The position numbers and the translations under genes are program-made. Below the pieces are notes generated by a model. The model saw only the letters and a list, made by a program, of their open reading frames with translations. It did not search any database and had not been told where the DNA came from. This document shows, in pieces, positions 1-6,674 of a stretch of DNA of 17,728 bases (positions are counted from its first letter, which is position 1; every line of letters begins with the position of its first letter). The stretch is from the NCBI GenBank assembly GCA_030625695.1, contig DAOUQK010000033.1, forward strand, positions 1 to 17,728, in the 5' to 3' direction. Origin of the DNA: Paracoccaceae bacterium (GTDB taxonomy: Bacteria > Pseudomonadota > Alphaproteobacteria > Rhodobacterales > Rhodobacteraceae).

Positions 1-34
1 CCGCGATGATGAGTTATAGCTAAGGGGGCACGAC

Positions 35-1072
35 ATGAGCCAATCTCTTGATCTAAAAGCCGTCGATACCTATCTGAGTGCCCATCTGCCCGGTTTCAGT
101 GGCCCGGTAGAGGCGCAGAAATTTGATGTGGGCCAATCCAACCCGACCTATCTGCTGAAAACGCCGACCCGCAATTATGTGTTGCGCCGCAAACCCCCGG
201 GGGTCTTGTTGAAATCGGCCCATGCGGTGGATCGAGAATTCCGGGTGCAAAGCGCTTTGGCGGGCAGTGATGTGCCGGTGGCGGGTATGCATTTGCTGTG
301 CAAGGACGAAGATGTGATCGGCTCGATGTTCTATATCATGGATCACGTCCGGGGTCGTAATTTCACCGACCCGACCATGCAGGGCGTTGACAACGCGACC
401 CGCAAGGCGGTGATCAACGACATGGGCCGGGTGCTGGCGGCGCTGCATGATGTTGATATCGACGCGGTGGGTCTGGCCGACTATGGCCCGCCCGGCAATT
501 ATATCGAACGTCAGGTCGGCCGCTGGACCAAGCAATACCGTGCGTCAGAGACCACCAGACAACCGGCGATGGATGCGTTGATAACGGCCTTGGGGGAAAC
601 CATGCCCGAGGACGACGGGCAGCGTACTTTGGTGCACGGTGATTACCGGATTGATAACATGATATTTGAGAGCGATGGGGCAAAGTGCCTGGCCGTTCTT
701 GACTGGGAATTGTCAACCATTGGGCACCCTTACGCCGACCTGGCCAGTGTGATCATGCAATGGCAATTGCCGCCTGGTACTGAAGGACGTGGGTTGGCCG
801 GGATTGATCGAGCGGCGTTGGGCCTGCCGACGGACGAGGCGTTTATCGCGCAATATTGCGAACGGCGCGGGTTGGCGCAGATCGACAATTTCGGCTATTT
901 CCTCGGGTTCAGCTTCTTTCGGATGGCGGCGATCATTCAGGGCGTTCTGAAACGCGCGTTGGACGGCAACGCCTCGAATCCGGAACGCGCCATGAAGGTT
1001 GGGCAATTTGTGCCGGTCTTTGCCGAGCGCGGGTTAGAGGCCCTGCGCGACGGGGAATCGAAACGCAAATGA
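35..1072 (+). CDS. ACAD10/LvaA-like phosphotransferase (APH fold)
   Basis: 345-aa aminoglycoside-phosphotransferase/choline-kinase-fold protein. Visible motifs are a glycine/asparagine nucleotide loop GQSNPTYLL (residues 33-41), RRKPPG (51-56), the Brenner catalytic motif HGDYRIDN (201-208) and the metal-binding DWE (223-225). This form, with HGDYRxDN followed by DWELxTxGxPxxDL, is the family related to the kinase part of human ACAD10/ACAD11 and to bacterial LvaA, which phosphorylate the hydroxyl of 4-hydroxyacyl-CoA esters. An acyl-CoA role is therefore more likely than antibiotic resistance. The ATG is set by AAGGGGG at 22-28, six bases upstream. A partner acyl-CoA dehydrogenase would be expected just upstream, outside the window. 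The family call is firm; the substrate is inferred. Confidence 0.88.
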   Translation: MSQSLDLKAVDTYLSAHLPGFSGPVEAQKFDVGQSNPTYLLKTPTRNYVLRRKPPGVLLKSAHAVDREFRVQSALAGSDVPVAGMHLLCKDEDVIGSMFYIMDHVRGRNFTDPTMQGVDNATRKAVINDMGRVLAALHDVDIDAVGLADYGPPGNYIERQVGRWTKQYRASETTRQPAMDALITALGETMPEDDGQRTLVHGDYRIDNMIFESDGAKCLAVLDWELSTIGHPYADLASVIMQWQLPPGTEGRGLAGIDRAALGLPTDEAFIAQYCERRGLAQIDNFGYFLGFSFFRMAAIIQGVLKRALDGNASNPERAMKVGQFVPVFAERGLEALRDGESKRK

Positions 1073-1093
1073 CTTCACCTTGCCTTGCGTTTG

Positions 1094-1122
1094 CACCCGC
1101 CGTACGGTGATTTCACTTTTTT
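1094..1122 (+). terminator. Possible weak terminator after the phosphotransferase
   Basis: A short inverted repeat (CACC at 1094-1097 with GGTG at 1106-1109) lies upstream of a six-T run at 1117-1122. A second tiny stem, GTGA/TCAC (1107-1110 with 1113-1116), directly abuts the T run. Both stems are short, so this is only a candidate. Confidence 0.2.
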
Positions 1123-1144
1123 GCCATCAACTGGGAGAACTTCA

Positions 1145-1393
1145 ATGCGGGACTTTTTCATCGAATCGCTGGGGAAAATCATCAGCGTACTAATCATTCT
1201 CATGGGTATTGGCGTCATTGTCGGTGGGATCGGCGCAATATTTCAAGGTAACTTCCTTGGTGGTTTGGGCATTCTAATTGGTGGCTCTATATATGTCGTG
1301 GTCTTGGGTGGGTTCCTTTATTTGGCGCTGGGTGTTTATGACAACACAAAACGCACCGCGGAAGCCGTCGAAAAGTTGGCCAACAAAAGCTAG
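1145..1393 (+). CDS. Small two-helix membrane protein, unknown function
   Basis: 82-aa hydrophobic protein. The ATG at 1145 is preferred because GGGAG (1133-1137) lies seven bases upstream; an in-frame ATG at 1085 would add 20 polar residues and has no comparable ribosome site. Two membrane helices are predicted by eye, at about residues 11-33 and 39-63, with several Gly and Ile repeats (GIGVIVGGIG, GGLGILIGG) and a short charged C-terminal tail (about 66-82). It has no cysteines, histidine cluster or known motif. It sits alone between the phosphotransferase and the importer, with weak hairpins on both sides, so it may be independently transcribed. I do not recognise the family and assign no function. 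Confidence 0.7.
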   Translation: MRDFFIESLGKIISVLIILMGIGVIVGGIGAIFQGNFLGGLGILIGGSIYVVVLGGFLYLALGVYDNTKRTAEAVEKLANKS

Positions 1394-1408
1394 TCGAGAA
1401 TTTAGCGA

Positions 1409-1434
1409 CCTCCCTTTCAGGAGGGTTCGGCTTT
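1409..1434 (+). terminator. Candidate hairpin terminator after the small membrane gene
   Basis: CCTCC (1409-1413) pairs with GGAGG (1420-1424) around a six-base loop, about 15 bp after the stop codon. The downstream bases GTTCGGCTTT hold only a short T stretch. The position is right for a terminator separating this gene from the ABC operon, but the stem is only five pairs. Confidence 0.35.
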
Positions 1435-1582
1435 AATGACGTTGGGTCAATGCCGTTAGGCCGGACAAAACGCGATATGCCCGCACCGAACGCTTGACTT
1501 TATGCCGCGATCTGCAAGGTTTCAGCCATAAGCGACCCGCCACCAAAGGACGGGTCTGATAAATACTCAACGGGAGAATATC
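1435..1582 (+). promoter_or_regulatory. Upstream region of the ABC importer operon
   Basis: About 150 bp without a gene precede the importer operon and should hold its promoter. A TTGACT at 1494-1499 resembles a -35 box, but no good -10 hexamer sits 16-18 bp downstream. A second AT-rich stretch, TGATAAATACT (1557-1567), is close to the start codon and might be a -10. GGGAG at 1572-1576 is the ribosome site for the binding-protein ATG at 1583. No start point can be fixed from the sequence alone. Confidence 0.3.
1534..1556. repeat. Inverted repeat upstream of the binding-protein gene
   Basis: GACCCG (1534-1539) and CGGGTC (1551-1556) are perfect six-base inverted arms around an 11-base spacer. 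The repeat lies 27 bp before the start codon, overlapping the region where a promoter or mRNA leader is expected. It could be a regulator half-site pair or a leader hairpin. The arms are short enough to occur by chance. Confidence 0.35.
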
Positions 1583-2824
1583 ATGCGTATCAAAACTCTT
1601 TTTGGCCTGACCACGGCGTTGGCCATCGGCATCAGTGCATCGGCTGCATTTGCCGAGAACATCAGGATCGCCTTTATCGACCCACTTTCCGGTCCCTTTG
1701 CCACCACCGGCACAAATGGTCTGGCCGAGTGGAAATTTGCCGCTGAAACCCTGATCAACGCCAAGGGTGGCGTGTTGGGCAACAACATCGAAATCGTGTC
1801 GTTTGACAACAAGATGAGCGGTAAAGAAAGCCTGGTTCAACTTCAGGTGGCGATTGACCAGGGCATTCGCTTTATTGCTCAGGGTAACTCGTCCGGCATC
1901 GCCGGCGCGATCACCGAAGCGGTCAACAAGCATAACAAACGTAACCCTGATGACCGGGTGTTGTTCCTGAACTATTCGGCCGTTGCCCCGATATTGACCA
2001 ATGACGCGTGCAATTTCTGGCATTTCCGCTTTGATGCCAATGCCGACATCAAGATGGACGCGCTGACCAATGTGATGGCCGCCGATGAAAGCTTGGGCAA
2101 GGTCTATGTGATCGGTCAGGATTATTCGTTCGGTCAGTCGGTTGCCGCTGCTGCGGTTCACTTTCTTGCTGAAAAACGCCCGGATGTCGAGATTGTCGGG
2201 AATGAGCTTCACCCGATCGGCAAGGTCAAGGATTTCACCCCTTACGCCCGCAAAATCGTGGCGTCGGGCGCAGATGCTGTGATCACCGGCAACTGGGGTT
2301 CGGACATGGTTGGTCTGGGCAAGGCCATCATCGAGGCCGGGTTCGAAGGACCGATCTATACCTACTATGCTGCCTCGAACGGGATCACCCGTACCTTTGG
2401 CGCGGCTGGTGTCGACACCATCACACAGGTGTTGCAGGGCAATACCAACCCGCCGGCATCCGCAGAAACCTCGGCCTATGTCGACGCGTTCGAAGCCAAG
2501 TATCCTGACCACGATATCAGCCAGGCCCGAATCACCAATGCGATTCAAATGCTGGCCAAGGCAATCGATCAGGTTGGCTCGGCAGATGATGTGGTGAAAA
2601 TCGCCTATGCCCTGGAAGGCATGGAGATTGACAGCCTTTGGGGTGGTAAAGTGTTCATGCGCCCCATCGATCATCAGGCGATCCAGGATATCGACGTCGC
2701 GGTGCAAACGGATAAGAATATCCGCCATCCGCTGGATAATTCGCCTTACGGTCTGGTCACCCAGAGCACCGTGGTAATGGCCGGTATGGACAGCCCCACA
2801 ACATGCGAAATGAAGCGCCCTTAA
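1583..2824 (+). CDS. livK: ABC importer periplasmic substrate-binding protein (LivK type)
   Basis: 413-aa type-I periplasmic binding protein (Peripla_BP_6/LivK-like). A Sec signal peptide is clear: positive MRIK start, hydrophobic core, and a likely cleavage after AFA at residues 22-24. The mature start IRIAFIDPLSGPFATTGTNG is the typical first lobe with its ligand loop. Two mature cysteines (in DACNFW, and TTCEMK at the C-terminus) may form a disulfide. It is the first gene of the importer operon and is separated from the permeases by a strong stem-loop. The family includes binders of leucine/isoleucine/valine, amides, urea and aromatic or short organic acids, so the ligand is not determined. 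The neighbouring CoA-ester enzymes suggest a catabolic substrate. Confidence 0.93.
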   Translation: MRIKTLFGLTTALAIGISASAAFAENIRIAFIDPLSGPFATTGTNGLAEWKFAAETLINAKGGVLGNNIEIVSFDNKMSGKESLVQLQVAIDQGIRFIAQGNSSGIAGAITEAVNKHNKRNPDDRVLFLNYSAVAPILTNDACNFWHFRFDANADIKMDALTNVMAADESLGKVYVIGQDYSFGQSVAAAAVHFLAEKRPDVEIVGNELHPIGKVKDFTPYARKIVASGADAVITGNWGSDMVGLGKAIIEAGFEGPIYTYYAASNGITRTFGAAGVDTITQVLQGNTNPPASAETSAYVDAFEAKYPDHDISQARITNAIQMLAKAIDQVGSADDVVKIAYALEGMEIDSLWGGKVFMRPIDHQAIQDIDVAVQTDKNIRHPLDNSPYGLVTQSTVVMAGMDSPTTCEMKRP

Positions 2825-2834
2825 GCGCATCTTT

Positions 2835-2863
2835 TACCCGCCATCCTTTGCGGATGGCGGGTA
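2835..2863 (+). terminator. Strong intercistronic stem-loop between binding protein and permease genes
   Basis: The arms 2835-2846 (TACCCGCCATCC) and 2852-2863 (GGATGGCGGGTA) pair perfectly over 12 bases around the loop TTTGC, starting 10 bp after the stop codon. No T run follows (next bases TATTCGTC). It therefore looks more like a leaky attenuator or a 3'-end stabiliser for the binding-protein mRNA than a full terminator. Periplasmic binding proteins are usually needed in excess over their permeases, which fits this position. Confidence 0.75.
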
Positions 2864-2911
2864 TATTCGTCGTAAAACCCCCAAAAACCATTCGCAGGGA
2901 GAGCAGAGGGC

Positions 2912-3868
2912 ATGGACCTCATACTCGTCAATATCATCGACGGGCTCGTTTACGGGCTGTTGTTGTTCATGTTGTCAGCCGGGCTGACACTTATCTTCTC
3001 GATGATGGGGGTGCTGAACTTTGCCCACGCCAGCTTTTACATGCTGGGGGCATATTTCGCCTATCAGATATCCCAGACCATGGGGTTTTGGCCCGGATTG
3101 CTGATCGCCCCTTTGGTGGTTGGCGTCATGGGCGCGTTGGTCGAACGATACGGGCTTAGGCGCGTGCATCAATATGGCCATGTGCCCGAATTGATCTTCA
3201 CTTTCGGCCTTGCCCTGTTGATCGAAGAACTGGTGCAATTCTTCTGGGGCACGAACCAGATGGCATACGAAACGCCGGAAATCCTGCAATTTGCGGCCTT
3301 CTCGATTGGGGCCAATTCGGTCTCGGCCTATAAGGTCTTTATGATATTCGCCTCAATTTCGATCTTTCTTGCCCTGTTATATGTCCTGACCCGCACCCGT
3401 GTTGGCATGGTCATTCAGGCCGCCCTTTCATACCCAAAAACCGTCGAGGCCCTTGGCCATAACGTACCTTTGGTGTTCATGGGCGTATTTGGCGTTGGCA
3501 CCGCTTTGGCGGGCGTGGCGGGCGTTATCGCCGGGCCGCAACTTGGCACCTTCCCGGGAATGGCAATCCTTTTGGGGTCAATCGTCTTTGTCACCATCGT
3601 CATCGGCGGGCTTGGCTCACTTTGGGGGGCGTTATTGGCCTCGCTGTTAATCGGCTGGCTTACCACCTTTGCCGCCGCCTCATCGTTTGAATTTGCCGAC
3701 ATTCTGCTGGCCTTGGGGATGGAACGTCCCGCCGATATGGACGACAGCATATTGCGTGACCTCTGGACGCTGACCTTGCCGCAGATCGGCCCAATCCTGC
3801 CTTATATGTTGATGGTTCTGATCCTTGTGGTGCGTCCGCATGGCCTGATGGGAAAGCGTGGAGTATGA
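2912..3868 (+). CDS. livH: Branched-chain amino acid-type ABC permease LivH
   Basis: 318-aa inner-membrane permease with many hydrophobic helices. Family hallmarks are the N-terminal stretch GLVYGLLLFMLSAGLTLIFSMMGVLNFAHAS-type segment (about residues 11-41) and the later cytoplasmic coupling region around VTIVIGGLGSLWGALLASLL (about 228-247). The C-terminus RPHGLMGKRG is the usual LivH ending. A polar insertion near residues 252-290, between late helices, is longer than in the E. coli type. AGGGAG at 2897-2902 is the likely ribosome site. The stop overlaps the next start as ATGA, so LivH and LivM are probably made together as the heterodimeric pore. Confidence 0.93.
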   Translation: MDLILVNIIDGLVYGLLLFMLSAGLTLIFSMMGVLNFAHASFYMLGAYFAYQISQTMGFWPGLLIAPLVVGVMGALVERYGLRRVHQYGHVPELIFTFGLALLIEELVQFFWGTNQMAYETPEILQFAAFSIGANSVSAYKVFMIFASISIFLALLYVLTRTRVGMVIQAALSYPKTVEALGHNVPLVFMGVFGVGTALAGVAGVIAGPQLGTFPGMAILLGSIVFVTIVIGGLGSLWGALLASLLIGWLTTFAAASSFEFADILLALGMERPADMDDSILRDLWTLTLPQIGPILPYMLMVLILVVRPHGLMGKRGV

Positions 3869-5199
3869 GTGATATTAGTCAATCCGCTATGAAACTGCCG
3901 GGGATTACTGCGGCCAATGCCGCGCCCTGGCTGATTGCAACGCTGTTCCTGTTGGTACTGCCGTTCATATTCTCTGCCAACAGTGCGATCACCATCATGA
4001 ACCAGATGGCGATCACCATTATCTTTGCTCTGGCTTATAATATGCTGCTGGGGCAGGGCGGCATGCTGTCGTTCGGTCATGCGGTGTACCTTGGGGCCGG
4101 CGGCTTCATGTGCATGCACATCATGAACTATGTCGAGGATTATTCGCTGCCGCTGCCTTTGCCGCTTTTGCCGCTGTTCGGCGGCATTTTCGGCCTTGGT
4201 CTTGCCACCATCGTCGGCGCATTCAGCACCCGTTCGGCAGGCACAGTGTTTGCTATGATCTCTCTGGGAATCGGCGAGTTGTTAGCCGCCTGCTCCATCA
4301 TCATCGTTGCCTTTTTCGGTGGCGAAGAGGGCATTCCTGGTGACCGAACCTACGGATTGCCGTTCTTTGGCGTCGAATTCCTGCAACAGATCGAGGTTTA
4401 TTACCTGATCATCTTCTGGCTGGTCCTGTCGGCCCTGTTGATGTTCCTGTTCTCACGTACCCCCGCAGGCCGGATGGCTAACGCGGTACGTGACAATCCA
4501 GAGCGGGCGGAATTTCTCGGCTACTCGGCGCGCCGGGTGCGGTATATCTCGTTCTGCGCTTCGGGCTTTTTTGCAGGCATTGCCGGGGGCCTTCTGGCCA
4601 TCAACCTTGAGATTCTGACAGGTGAAGACCTTGGCCTGCTGCTCTCGGGTGAAATCCTGCTGATTACTTTCCTTGGCGGCGTCGGTTTTTTCTTTGGACC
4701 GATCATTGGCGCCATTGTCTTTACATTGCTCAAAACCGTGCTGGGTCTGGAAACCGAGCTTTGGCAGCTTTATGTCGGCGCGTTGTTTGTCGCCACGGTA
4801 ATGTATTTCCCCGGCGGCTTTGCCGGGGTGCTGATGATGCATGCGCCATCCGCTAAACTGGGCAAACTGAAACTGCTGGTTGTGCCGTATATCAAAACTC
4901 TTGTGCCCGCCTTCTTTGCGGTCATGGGGGCGGCTGGCTTTTTCGAAATCATGTTCCACATGCGCCACGCCGCAGTGGGAGAAGAGGAAATGACCATTTT
5001 CTGGACCACTTTCAATTCCCATTCGGTGTTGCCCACTGCCGTGACCATAGGGGTCACAGTGGTTGGTTTCTGGCTGGCCAAACGCAGCGCACCTGACATG
5101 GCCGCCGCCTGGCACGCCTCGATTACACCGAACAAGCCAGCAGGGGCATCAGCAGGAGAACGACCAGCAGACAGTCAAGCACAGGGGGGCGGATCATGA
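3865..5199 (+). CDS. livM: Branched-chain amino acid-type ABC permease LivM with C-terminal extension
   Basis: 444-aa second permease. The conserved LivM core runs from about residue 40 to 325: the segment LAYNMLLGQGGMLSFGHAVY (57-76) and the coupling region ITFLGGVGFFFGPIIGA (267-283) are diagnostic. The core ends at YFPGGFAGVL (314-323), where typical LivM proteins stop. About 120 further residues follow: two probable extra membrane helices (about 340-362 and 388-405) joined by an acidic/His-containing loop (MRHAAVGEEEM, 366-376), then a polar, Gly/Ala/Ser-rich tail (about 411-444). It overlaps livH by ATGA at 3865 and livG by ATGA at 5196. The function of the extension is unknown. Confidence 0.92.
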   Translation: MSDISQSAMKLPGITAANAAPWLIATLFLLVLPFIFSANSAITIMNQMAITIIFALAYNMLLGQGGMLSFGHAVYLGAGGFMCMHIMNYVEDYSLPLPLPLLPLFGGIFGLGLATIVGAFSTRSAGTVFAMISLGIGELLAACSIIIVAFFGGEEGIPGDRTYGLPFFGVEFLQQIEVYYLIIFWLVLSALLMFLFSRTPAGRMANAVRDNPERAEFLGYSARRVRYISFCASGFFAGIAGGLLAINLEILTGEDLGLLLSGEILLITFLGGVGFFFGPIIGAIVFTLLKTVLGLETELWQLYVGALFVATVMYFPGGFAGVLMMHAPSAKLGKLKLLVVPYIKTLVPAFFAVMGAAGFFEIMFHMRHAAVGEEEMTIFWTTFNSHSVLPTAVTIGVTVVGFWLAKRSAPDMAAAWHASITPNKPAGASAGERPADSQAQGGGS

Positions 5200-5966
5200 G
5201 CACTTCAACCATGCCTGCGCTGGAACTTGATGGATTGCGCAAAAGCTTCGGCAAAACCGAGATCATCCGCGGCGTCGATCTGGCCATTGGCCGTGGCGAA
5301 CGCCACGCCATTATCGGCCCCAATGGTGCCGGTAAATCGACGTTGTTCAACCTGATCACCGGGCGGTTCCCCAATTCCGGTGGTCATATCCGCCTGCACG
5401 GTAACGACCTTGCCGGGCGGCAACCGTTCGAGATTAACCGCATGGGGCTTAGCCGCTCGTTTCAGATAACCAACATTTTTCCCAAGATGACGGTGTTCGA
5501 GAACGTGCGGTGTTCGCTGCTCTGGACCAAGGGGTATAAATATTCCTTCTGGCATATGGTGTCACGGTCCCGCGATCTGACCCAGGCCGCCGAGGCGATT
5601 CTGGAACAGATCAACCTGACCGCGCGGCGCGATCTGCCGGCCGGCGTGCTGTCTTACGCCGAGCAGCGGGCGTTGGAAATTGGCATCACCATTGCAGGGG
5701 GGGCTGACGTGATCATGCTCGACGAACCCACGGCAGGGATGAGCCATTCTGAAACCGACTATATCGTTGAGTTGATCCGTAAGGTGACGGTCGGCAAGAC
5801 CCTAATCATGGTGGAACACGACATGGGCGTGGTGTTTGGCCTGGCCGATCGTATTTCGGTACTGGTTTATGGTGAAATCATCGCCACTGGAAAACCTGAA
5901 GACGTCCGTAGCGACGCCAAGGTTCAAGAGGCGTACCTTGGTGCGGCATTGGAGGCAGATCACTGA
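5196..5966 (+). CDS. livG: ABC importer ATPase LivG with non-canonical signature motif
   Basis: 256-aa cytoplasmic ATP-binding subunit. Motifs in order: intact Walker A GPNGAGKS (41-48), Q-loop SFQ (88-90), signature LSYAEQ (152-157), Walker B VIMLDEP with catalytic Glu177 (172-178), and H-loop His208 in MVEHD. The extended region between Q-loop and signature (about 104-135) is normal for LivG. The signature has YA where the consensus is GG (LSGGQ), so the conserved second glycine is alanine. AGGGGGG at 5183-5189 is a strong ribosome site. The start overlaps the livM stop (ATGA), and the stop shares one base with the livF start (TGATG). It should pair with LivF to drive import. Confidence 0.94.
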   Translation: MSTSTMPALELDGLRKSFGKTEIIRGVDLAIGRGERHAIIGPNGAGKSTLFNLITGRFPNSGGHIRLHGNDLAGRQPFEINRMGLSRSFQITNIFPKMTVFENVRCSLLWTKGYKYSFWHMVSRSRDLTQAAEAILEQINLTARRDLPAGVLSYAEQRALEIGITIAGGADVIMLDEPTAGMSHSETDYIVELIRKVTVGKTLIMVEHDMGVVFGLADRISVLVYGEIIATGKPEDVRSDAKVQEAYLGAALEADH

Positions 5967-6667
5967 TGCTTGATGTAACAGACATGCACGCCTATTACGG
6001 CAAATCCCACATCCTTCAGGGGGTGAACATGCAAATTGGTGAGGGCGAGATTGTCGCCCTTCTGGGCCGCAACGGCGTAGGGCGTTCCACCACGTGCAAG
6101 GCGATCATGGGCGAAGTGGAACCATCCGGGTCGGTCAAGTTCAAAGGCCAGGAAATCGCCGGTAAGAAGGCGTTTGAGATTGCCAACCTTGGCATCGGCT
6201 ATGTGCCCGAAAACCGCGATATTTTTCCCGGACTGACCACGCGGCAGAACCTGTTGCTGGGTTTGAAACCGGGTCAAAAGGACGGGCAGGGGCGTTGGTC
6301 AATGCAGAACATGTTCGATATGTTCTCGAACCTTAATGAACGCGCGGATGTCGAGGCATCGGTTCTGTCGGGCGGTGAGCAACAGATGTTGACCATGTGC
6401 CGGACGTTGATGGGTGACCCGGATTTCATCATGATTGATGAACCCACCGAAGGGCTTTCGCCGCAAATGACCCAAAAGGTCGCCGAACTGCTGCAGGAAA
6501 TTGCACGACGTGGCATTGCCACGCTTTTGGTCGAACAGAAACTTTCTATCGCCATGGACATCGCCCACCGGGTGTTTGTTATGGGCCATGGTAAGGTGGT
6601 GTTTGAAGGCACGCCGGATGAGTTGCGCGCGCGTGAAGACGTGCGCAAGGAGTGGCTGGAGGTATAG
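5966..6667 (+). CDS. livF: ABC importer ATPase LivF with Walker A Lys-to-Arg change
   Basis: 233-aa ATP-binding subunit of the LivF family, recognised by VPENRDIFPGLT (80-91), an intact signature LSGGEQ (134-139), Walker B FIMIDEP (154-160, Glu159) and the family-typical VEQ (189-191) in place of the H-loop histidine. The Walker A loop reads GRNGVGRS (34-41): the phosphate-binding lysine is Arg40, codon CGT at 6083-6085. Everything else is intact, and length and spacing are normal, so this is not a decayed gene. GGAGGC at 5951-5956 is the ribosome site. I believe Arg at this position recurs in some LivF relatives, but this cannot be checked here. See the finding on the composite ATP site. Confidence 0.93.
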   Translation: MLDVTDMHAYYGKSHILQGVNMQIGEGEIVALLGRNGVGRSTTCKAIMGEVEPSGSVKFKGQEIAGKKAFEIANLGIGYVPENRDIFPGLTTRQNLLLGLKPGQKDGQGRWSMQNMFDMFSNLNERADVEASVLSGGEQQMLTMCRTLMGDPDFIMIDEPTEGLSPQMTQKVAELLQEIARRGIATLLVEQKLSIAMDIAHRVFVMGHGKVVFEGTPDELRAREDVRKEWLEV

Positions 6668-6674
6668 GGTACCC

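Noticed and set aside
1..23. Possible 3' end of an upstream gene (stop TAG at 16-18 or TAA at 21-23)
   Set aside because: Too few bases to choose a frame or identify a product, although an upstream acyl-CoA dehydrogenase would fit the context.
35..1072. Aminoglycoside-resistance kinase
   Set aside because: The motif form HGDYRxDN with DWELSTIGHPYADL matches the acyl-CoA-associated subgroup, and the neighbours are catabolic.
1433..2830. 465-codon open frame on the minus strand opposite the binding-protein gene
   Set aside because: It lies almost entirely antisense to a clear livK gene with a signal peptide and domain motifs; its translation is His/Asp/Arg-rich with no recognisable motif.
6501..6674. 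N-terminal extension of the crotonase into livF
   Set aside because: The extra 58 codons are livF in another frame; the 6675 ATG gives normal family length.
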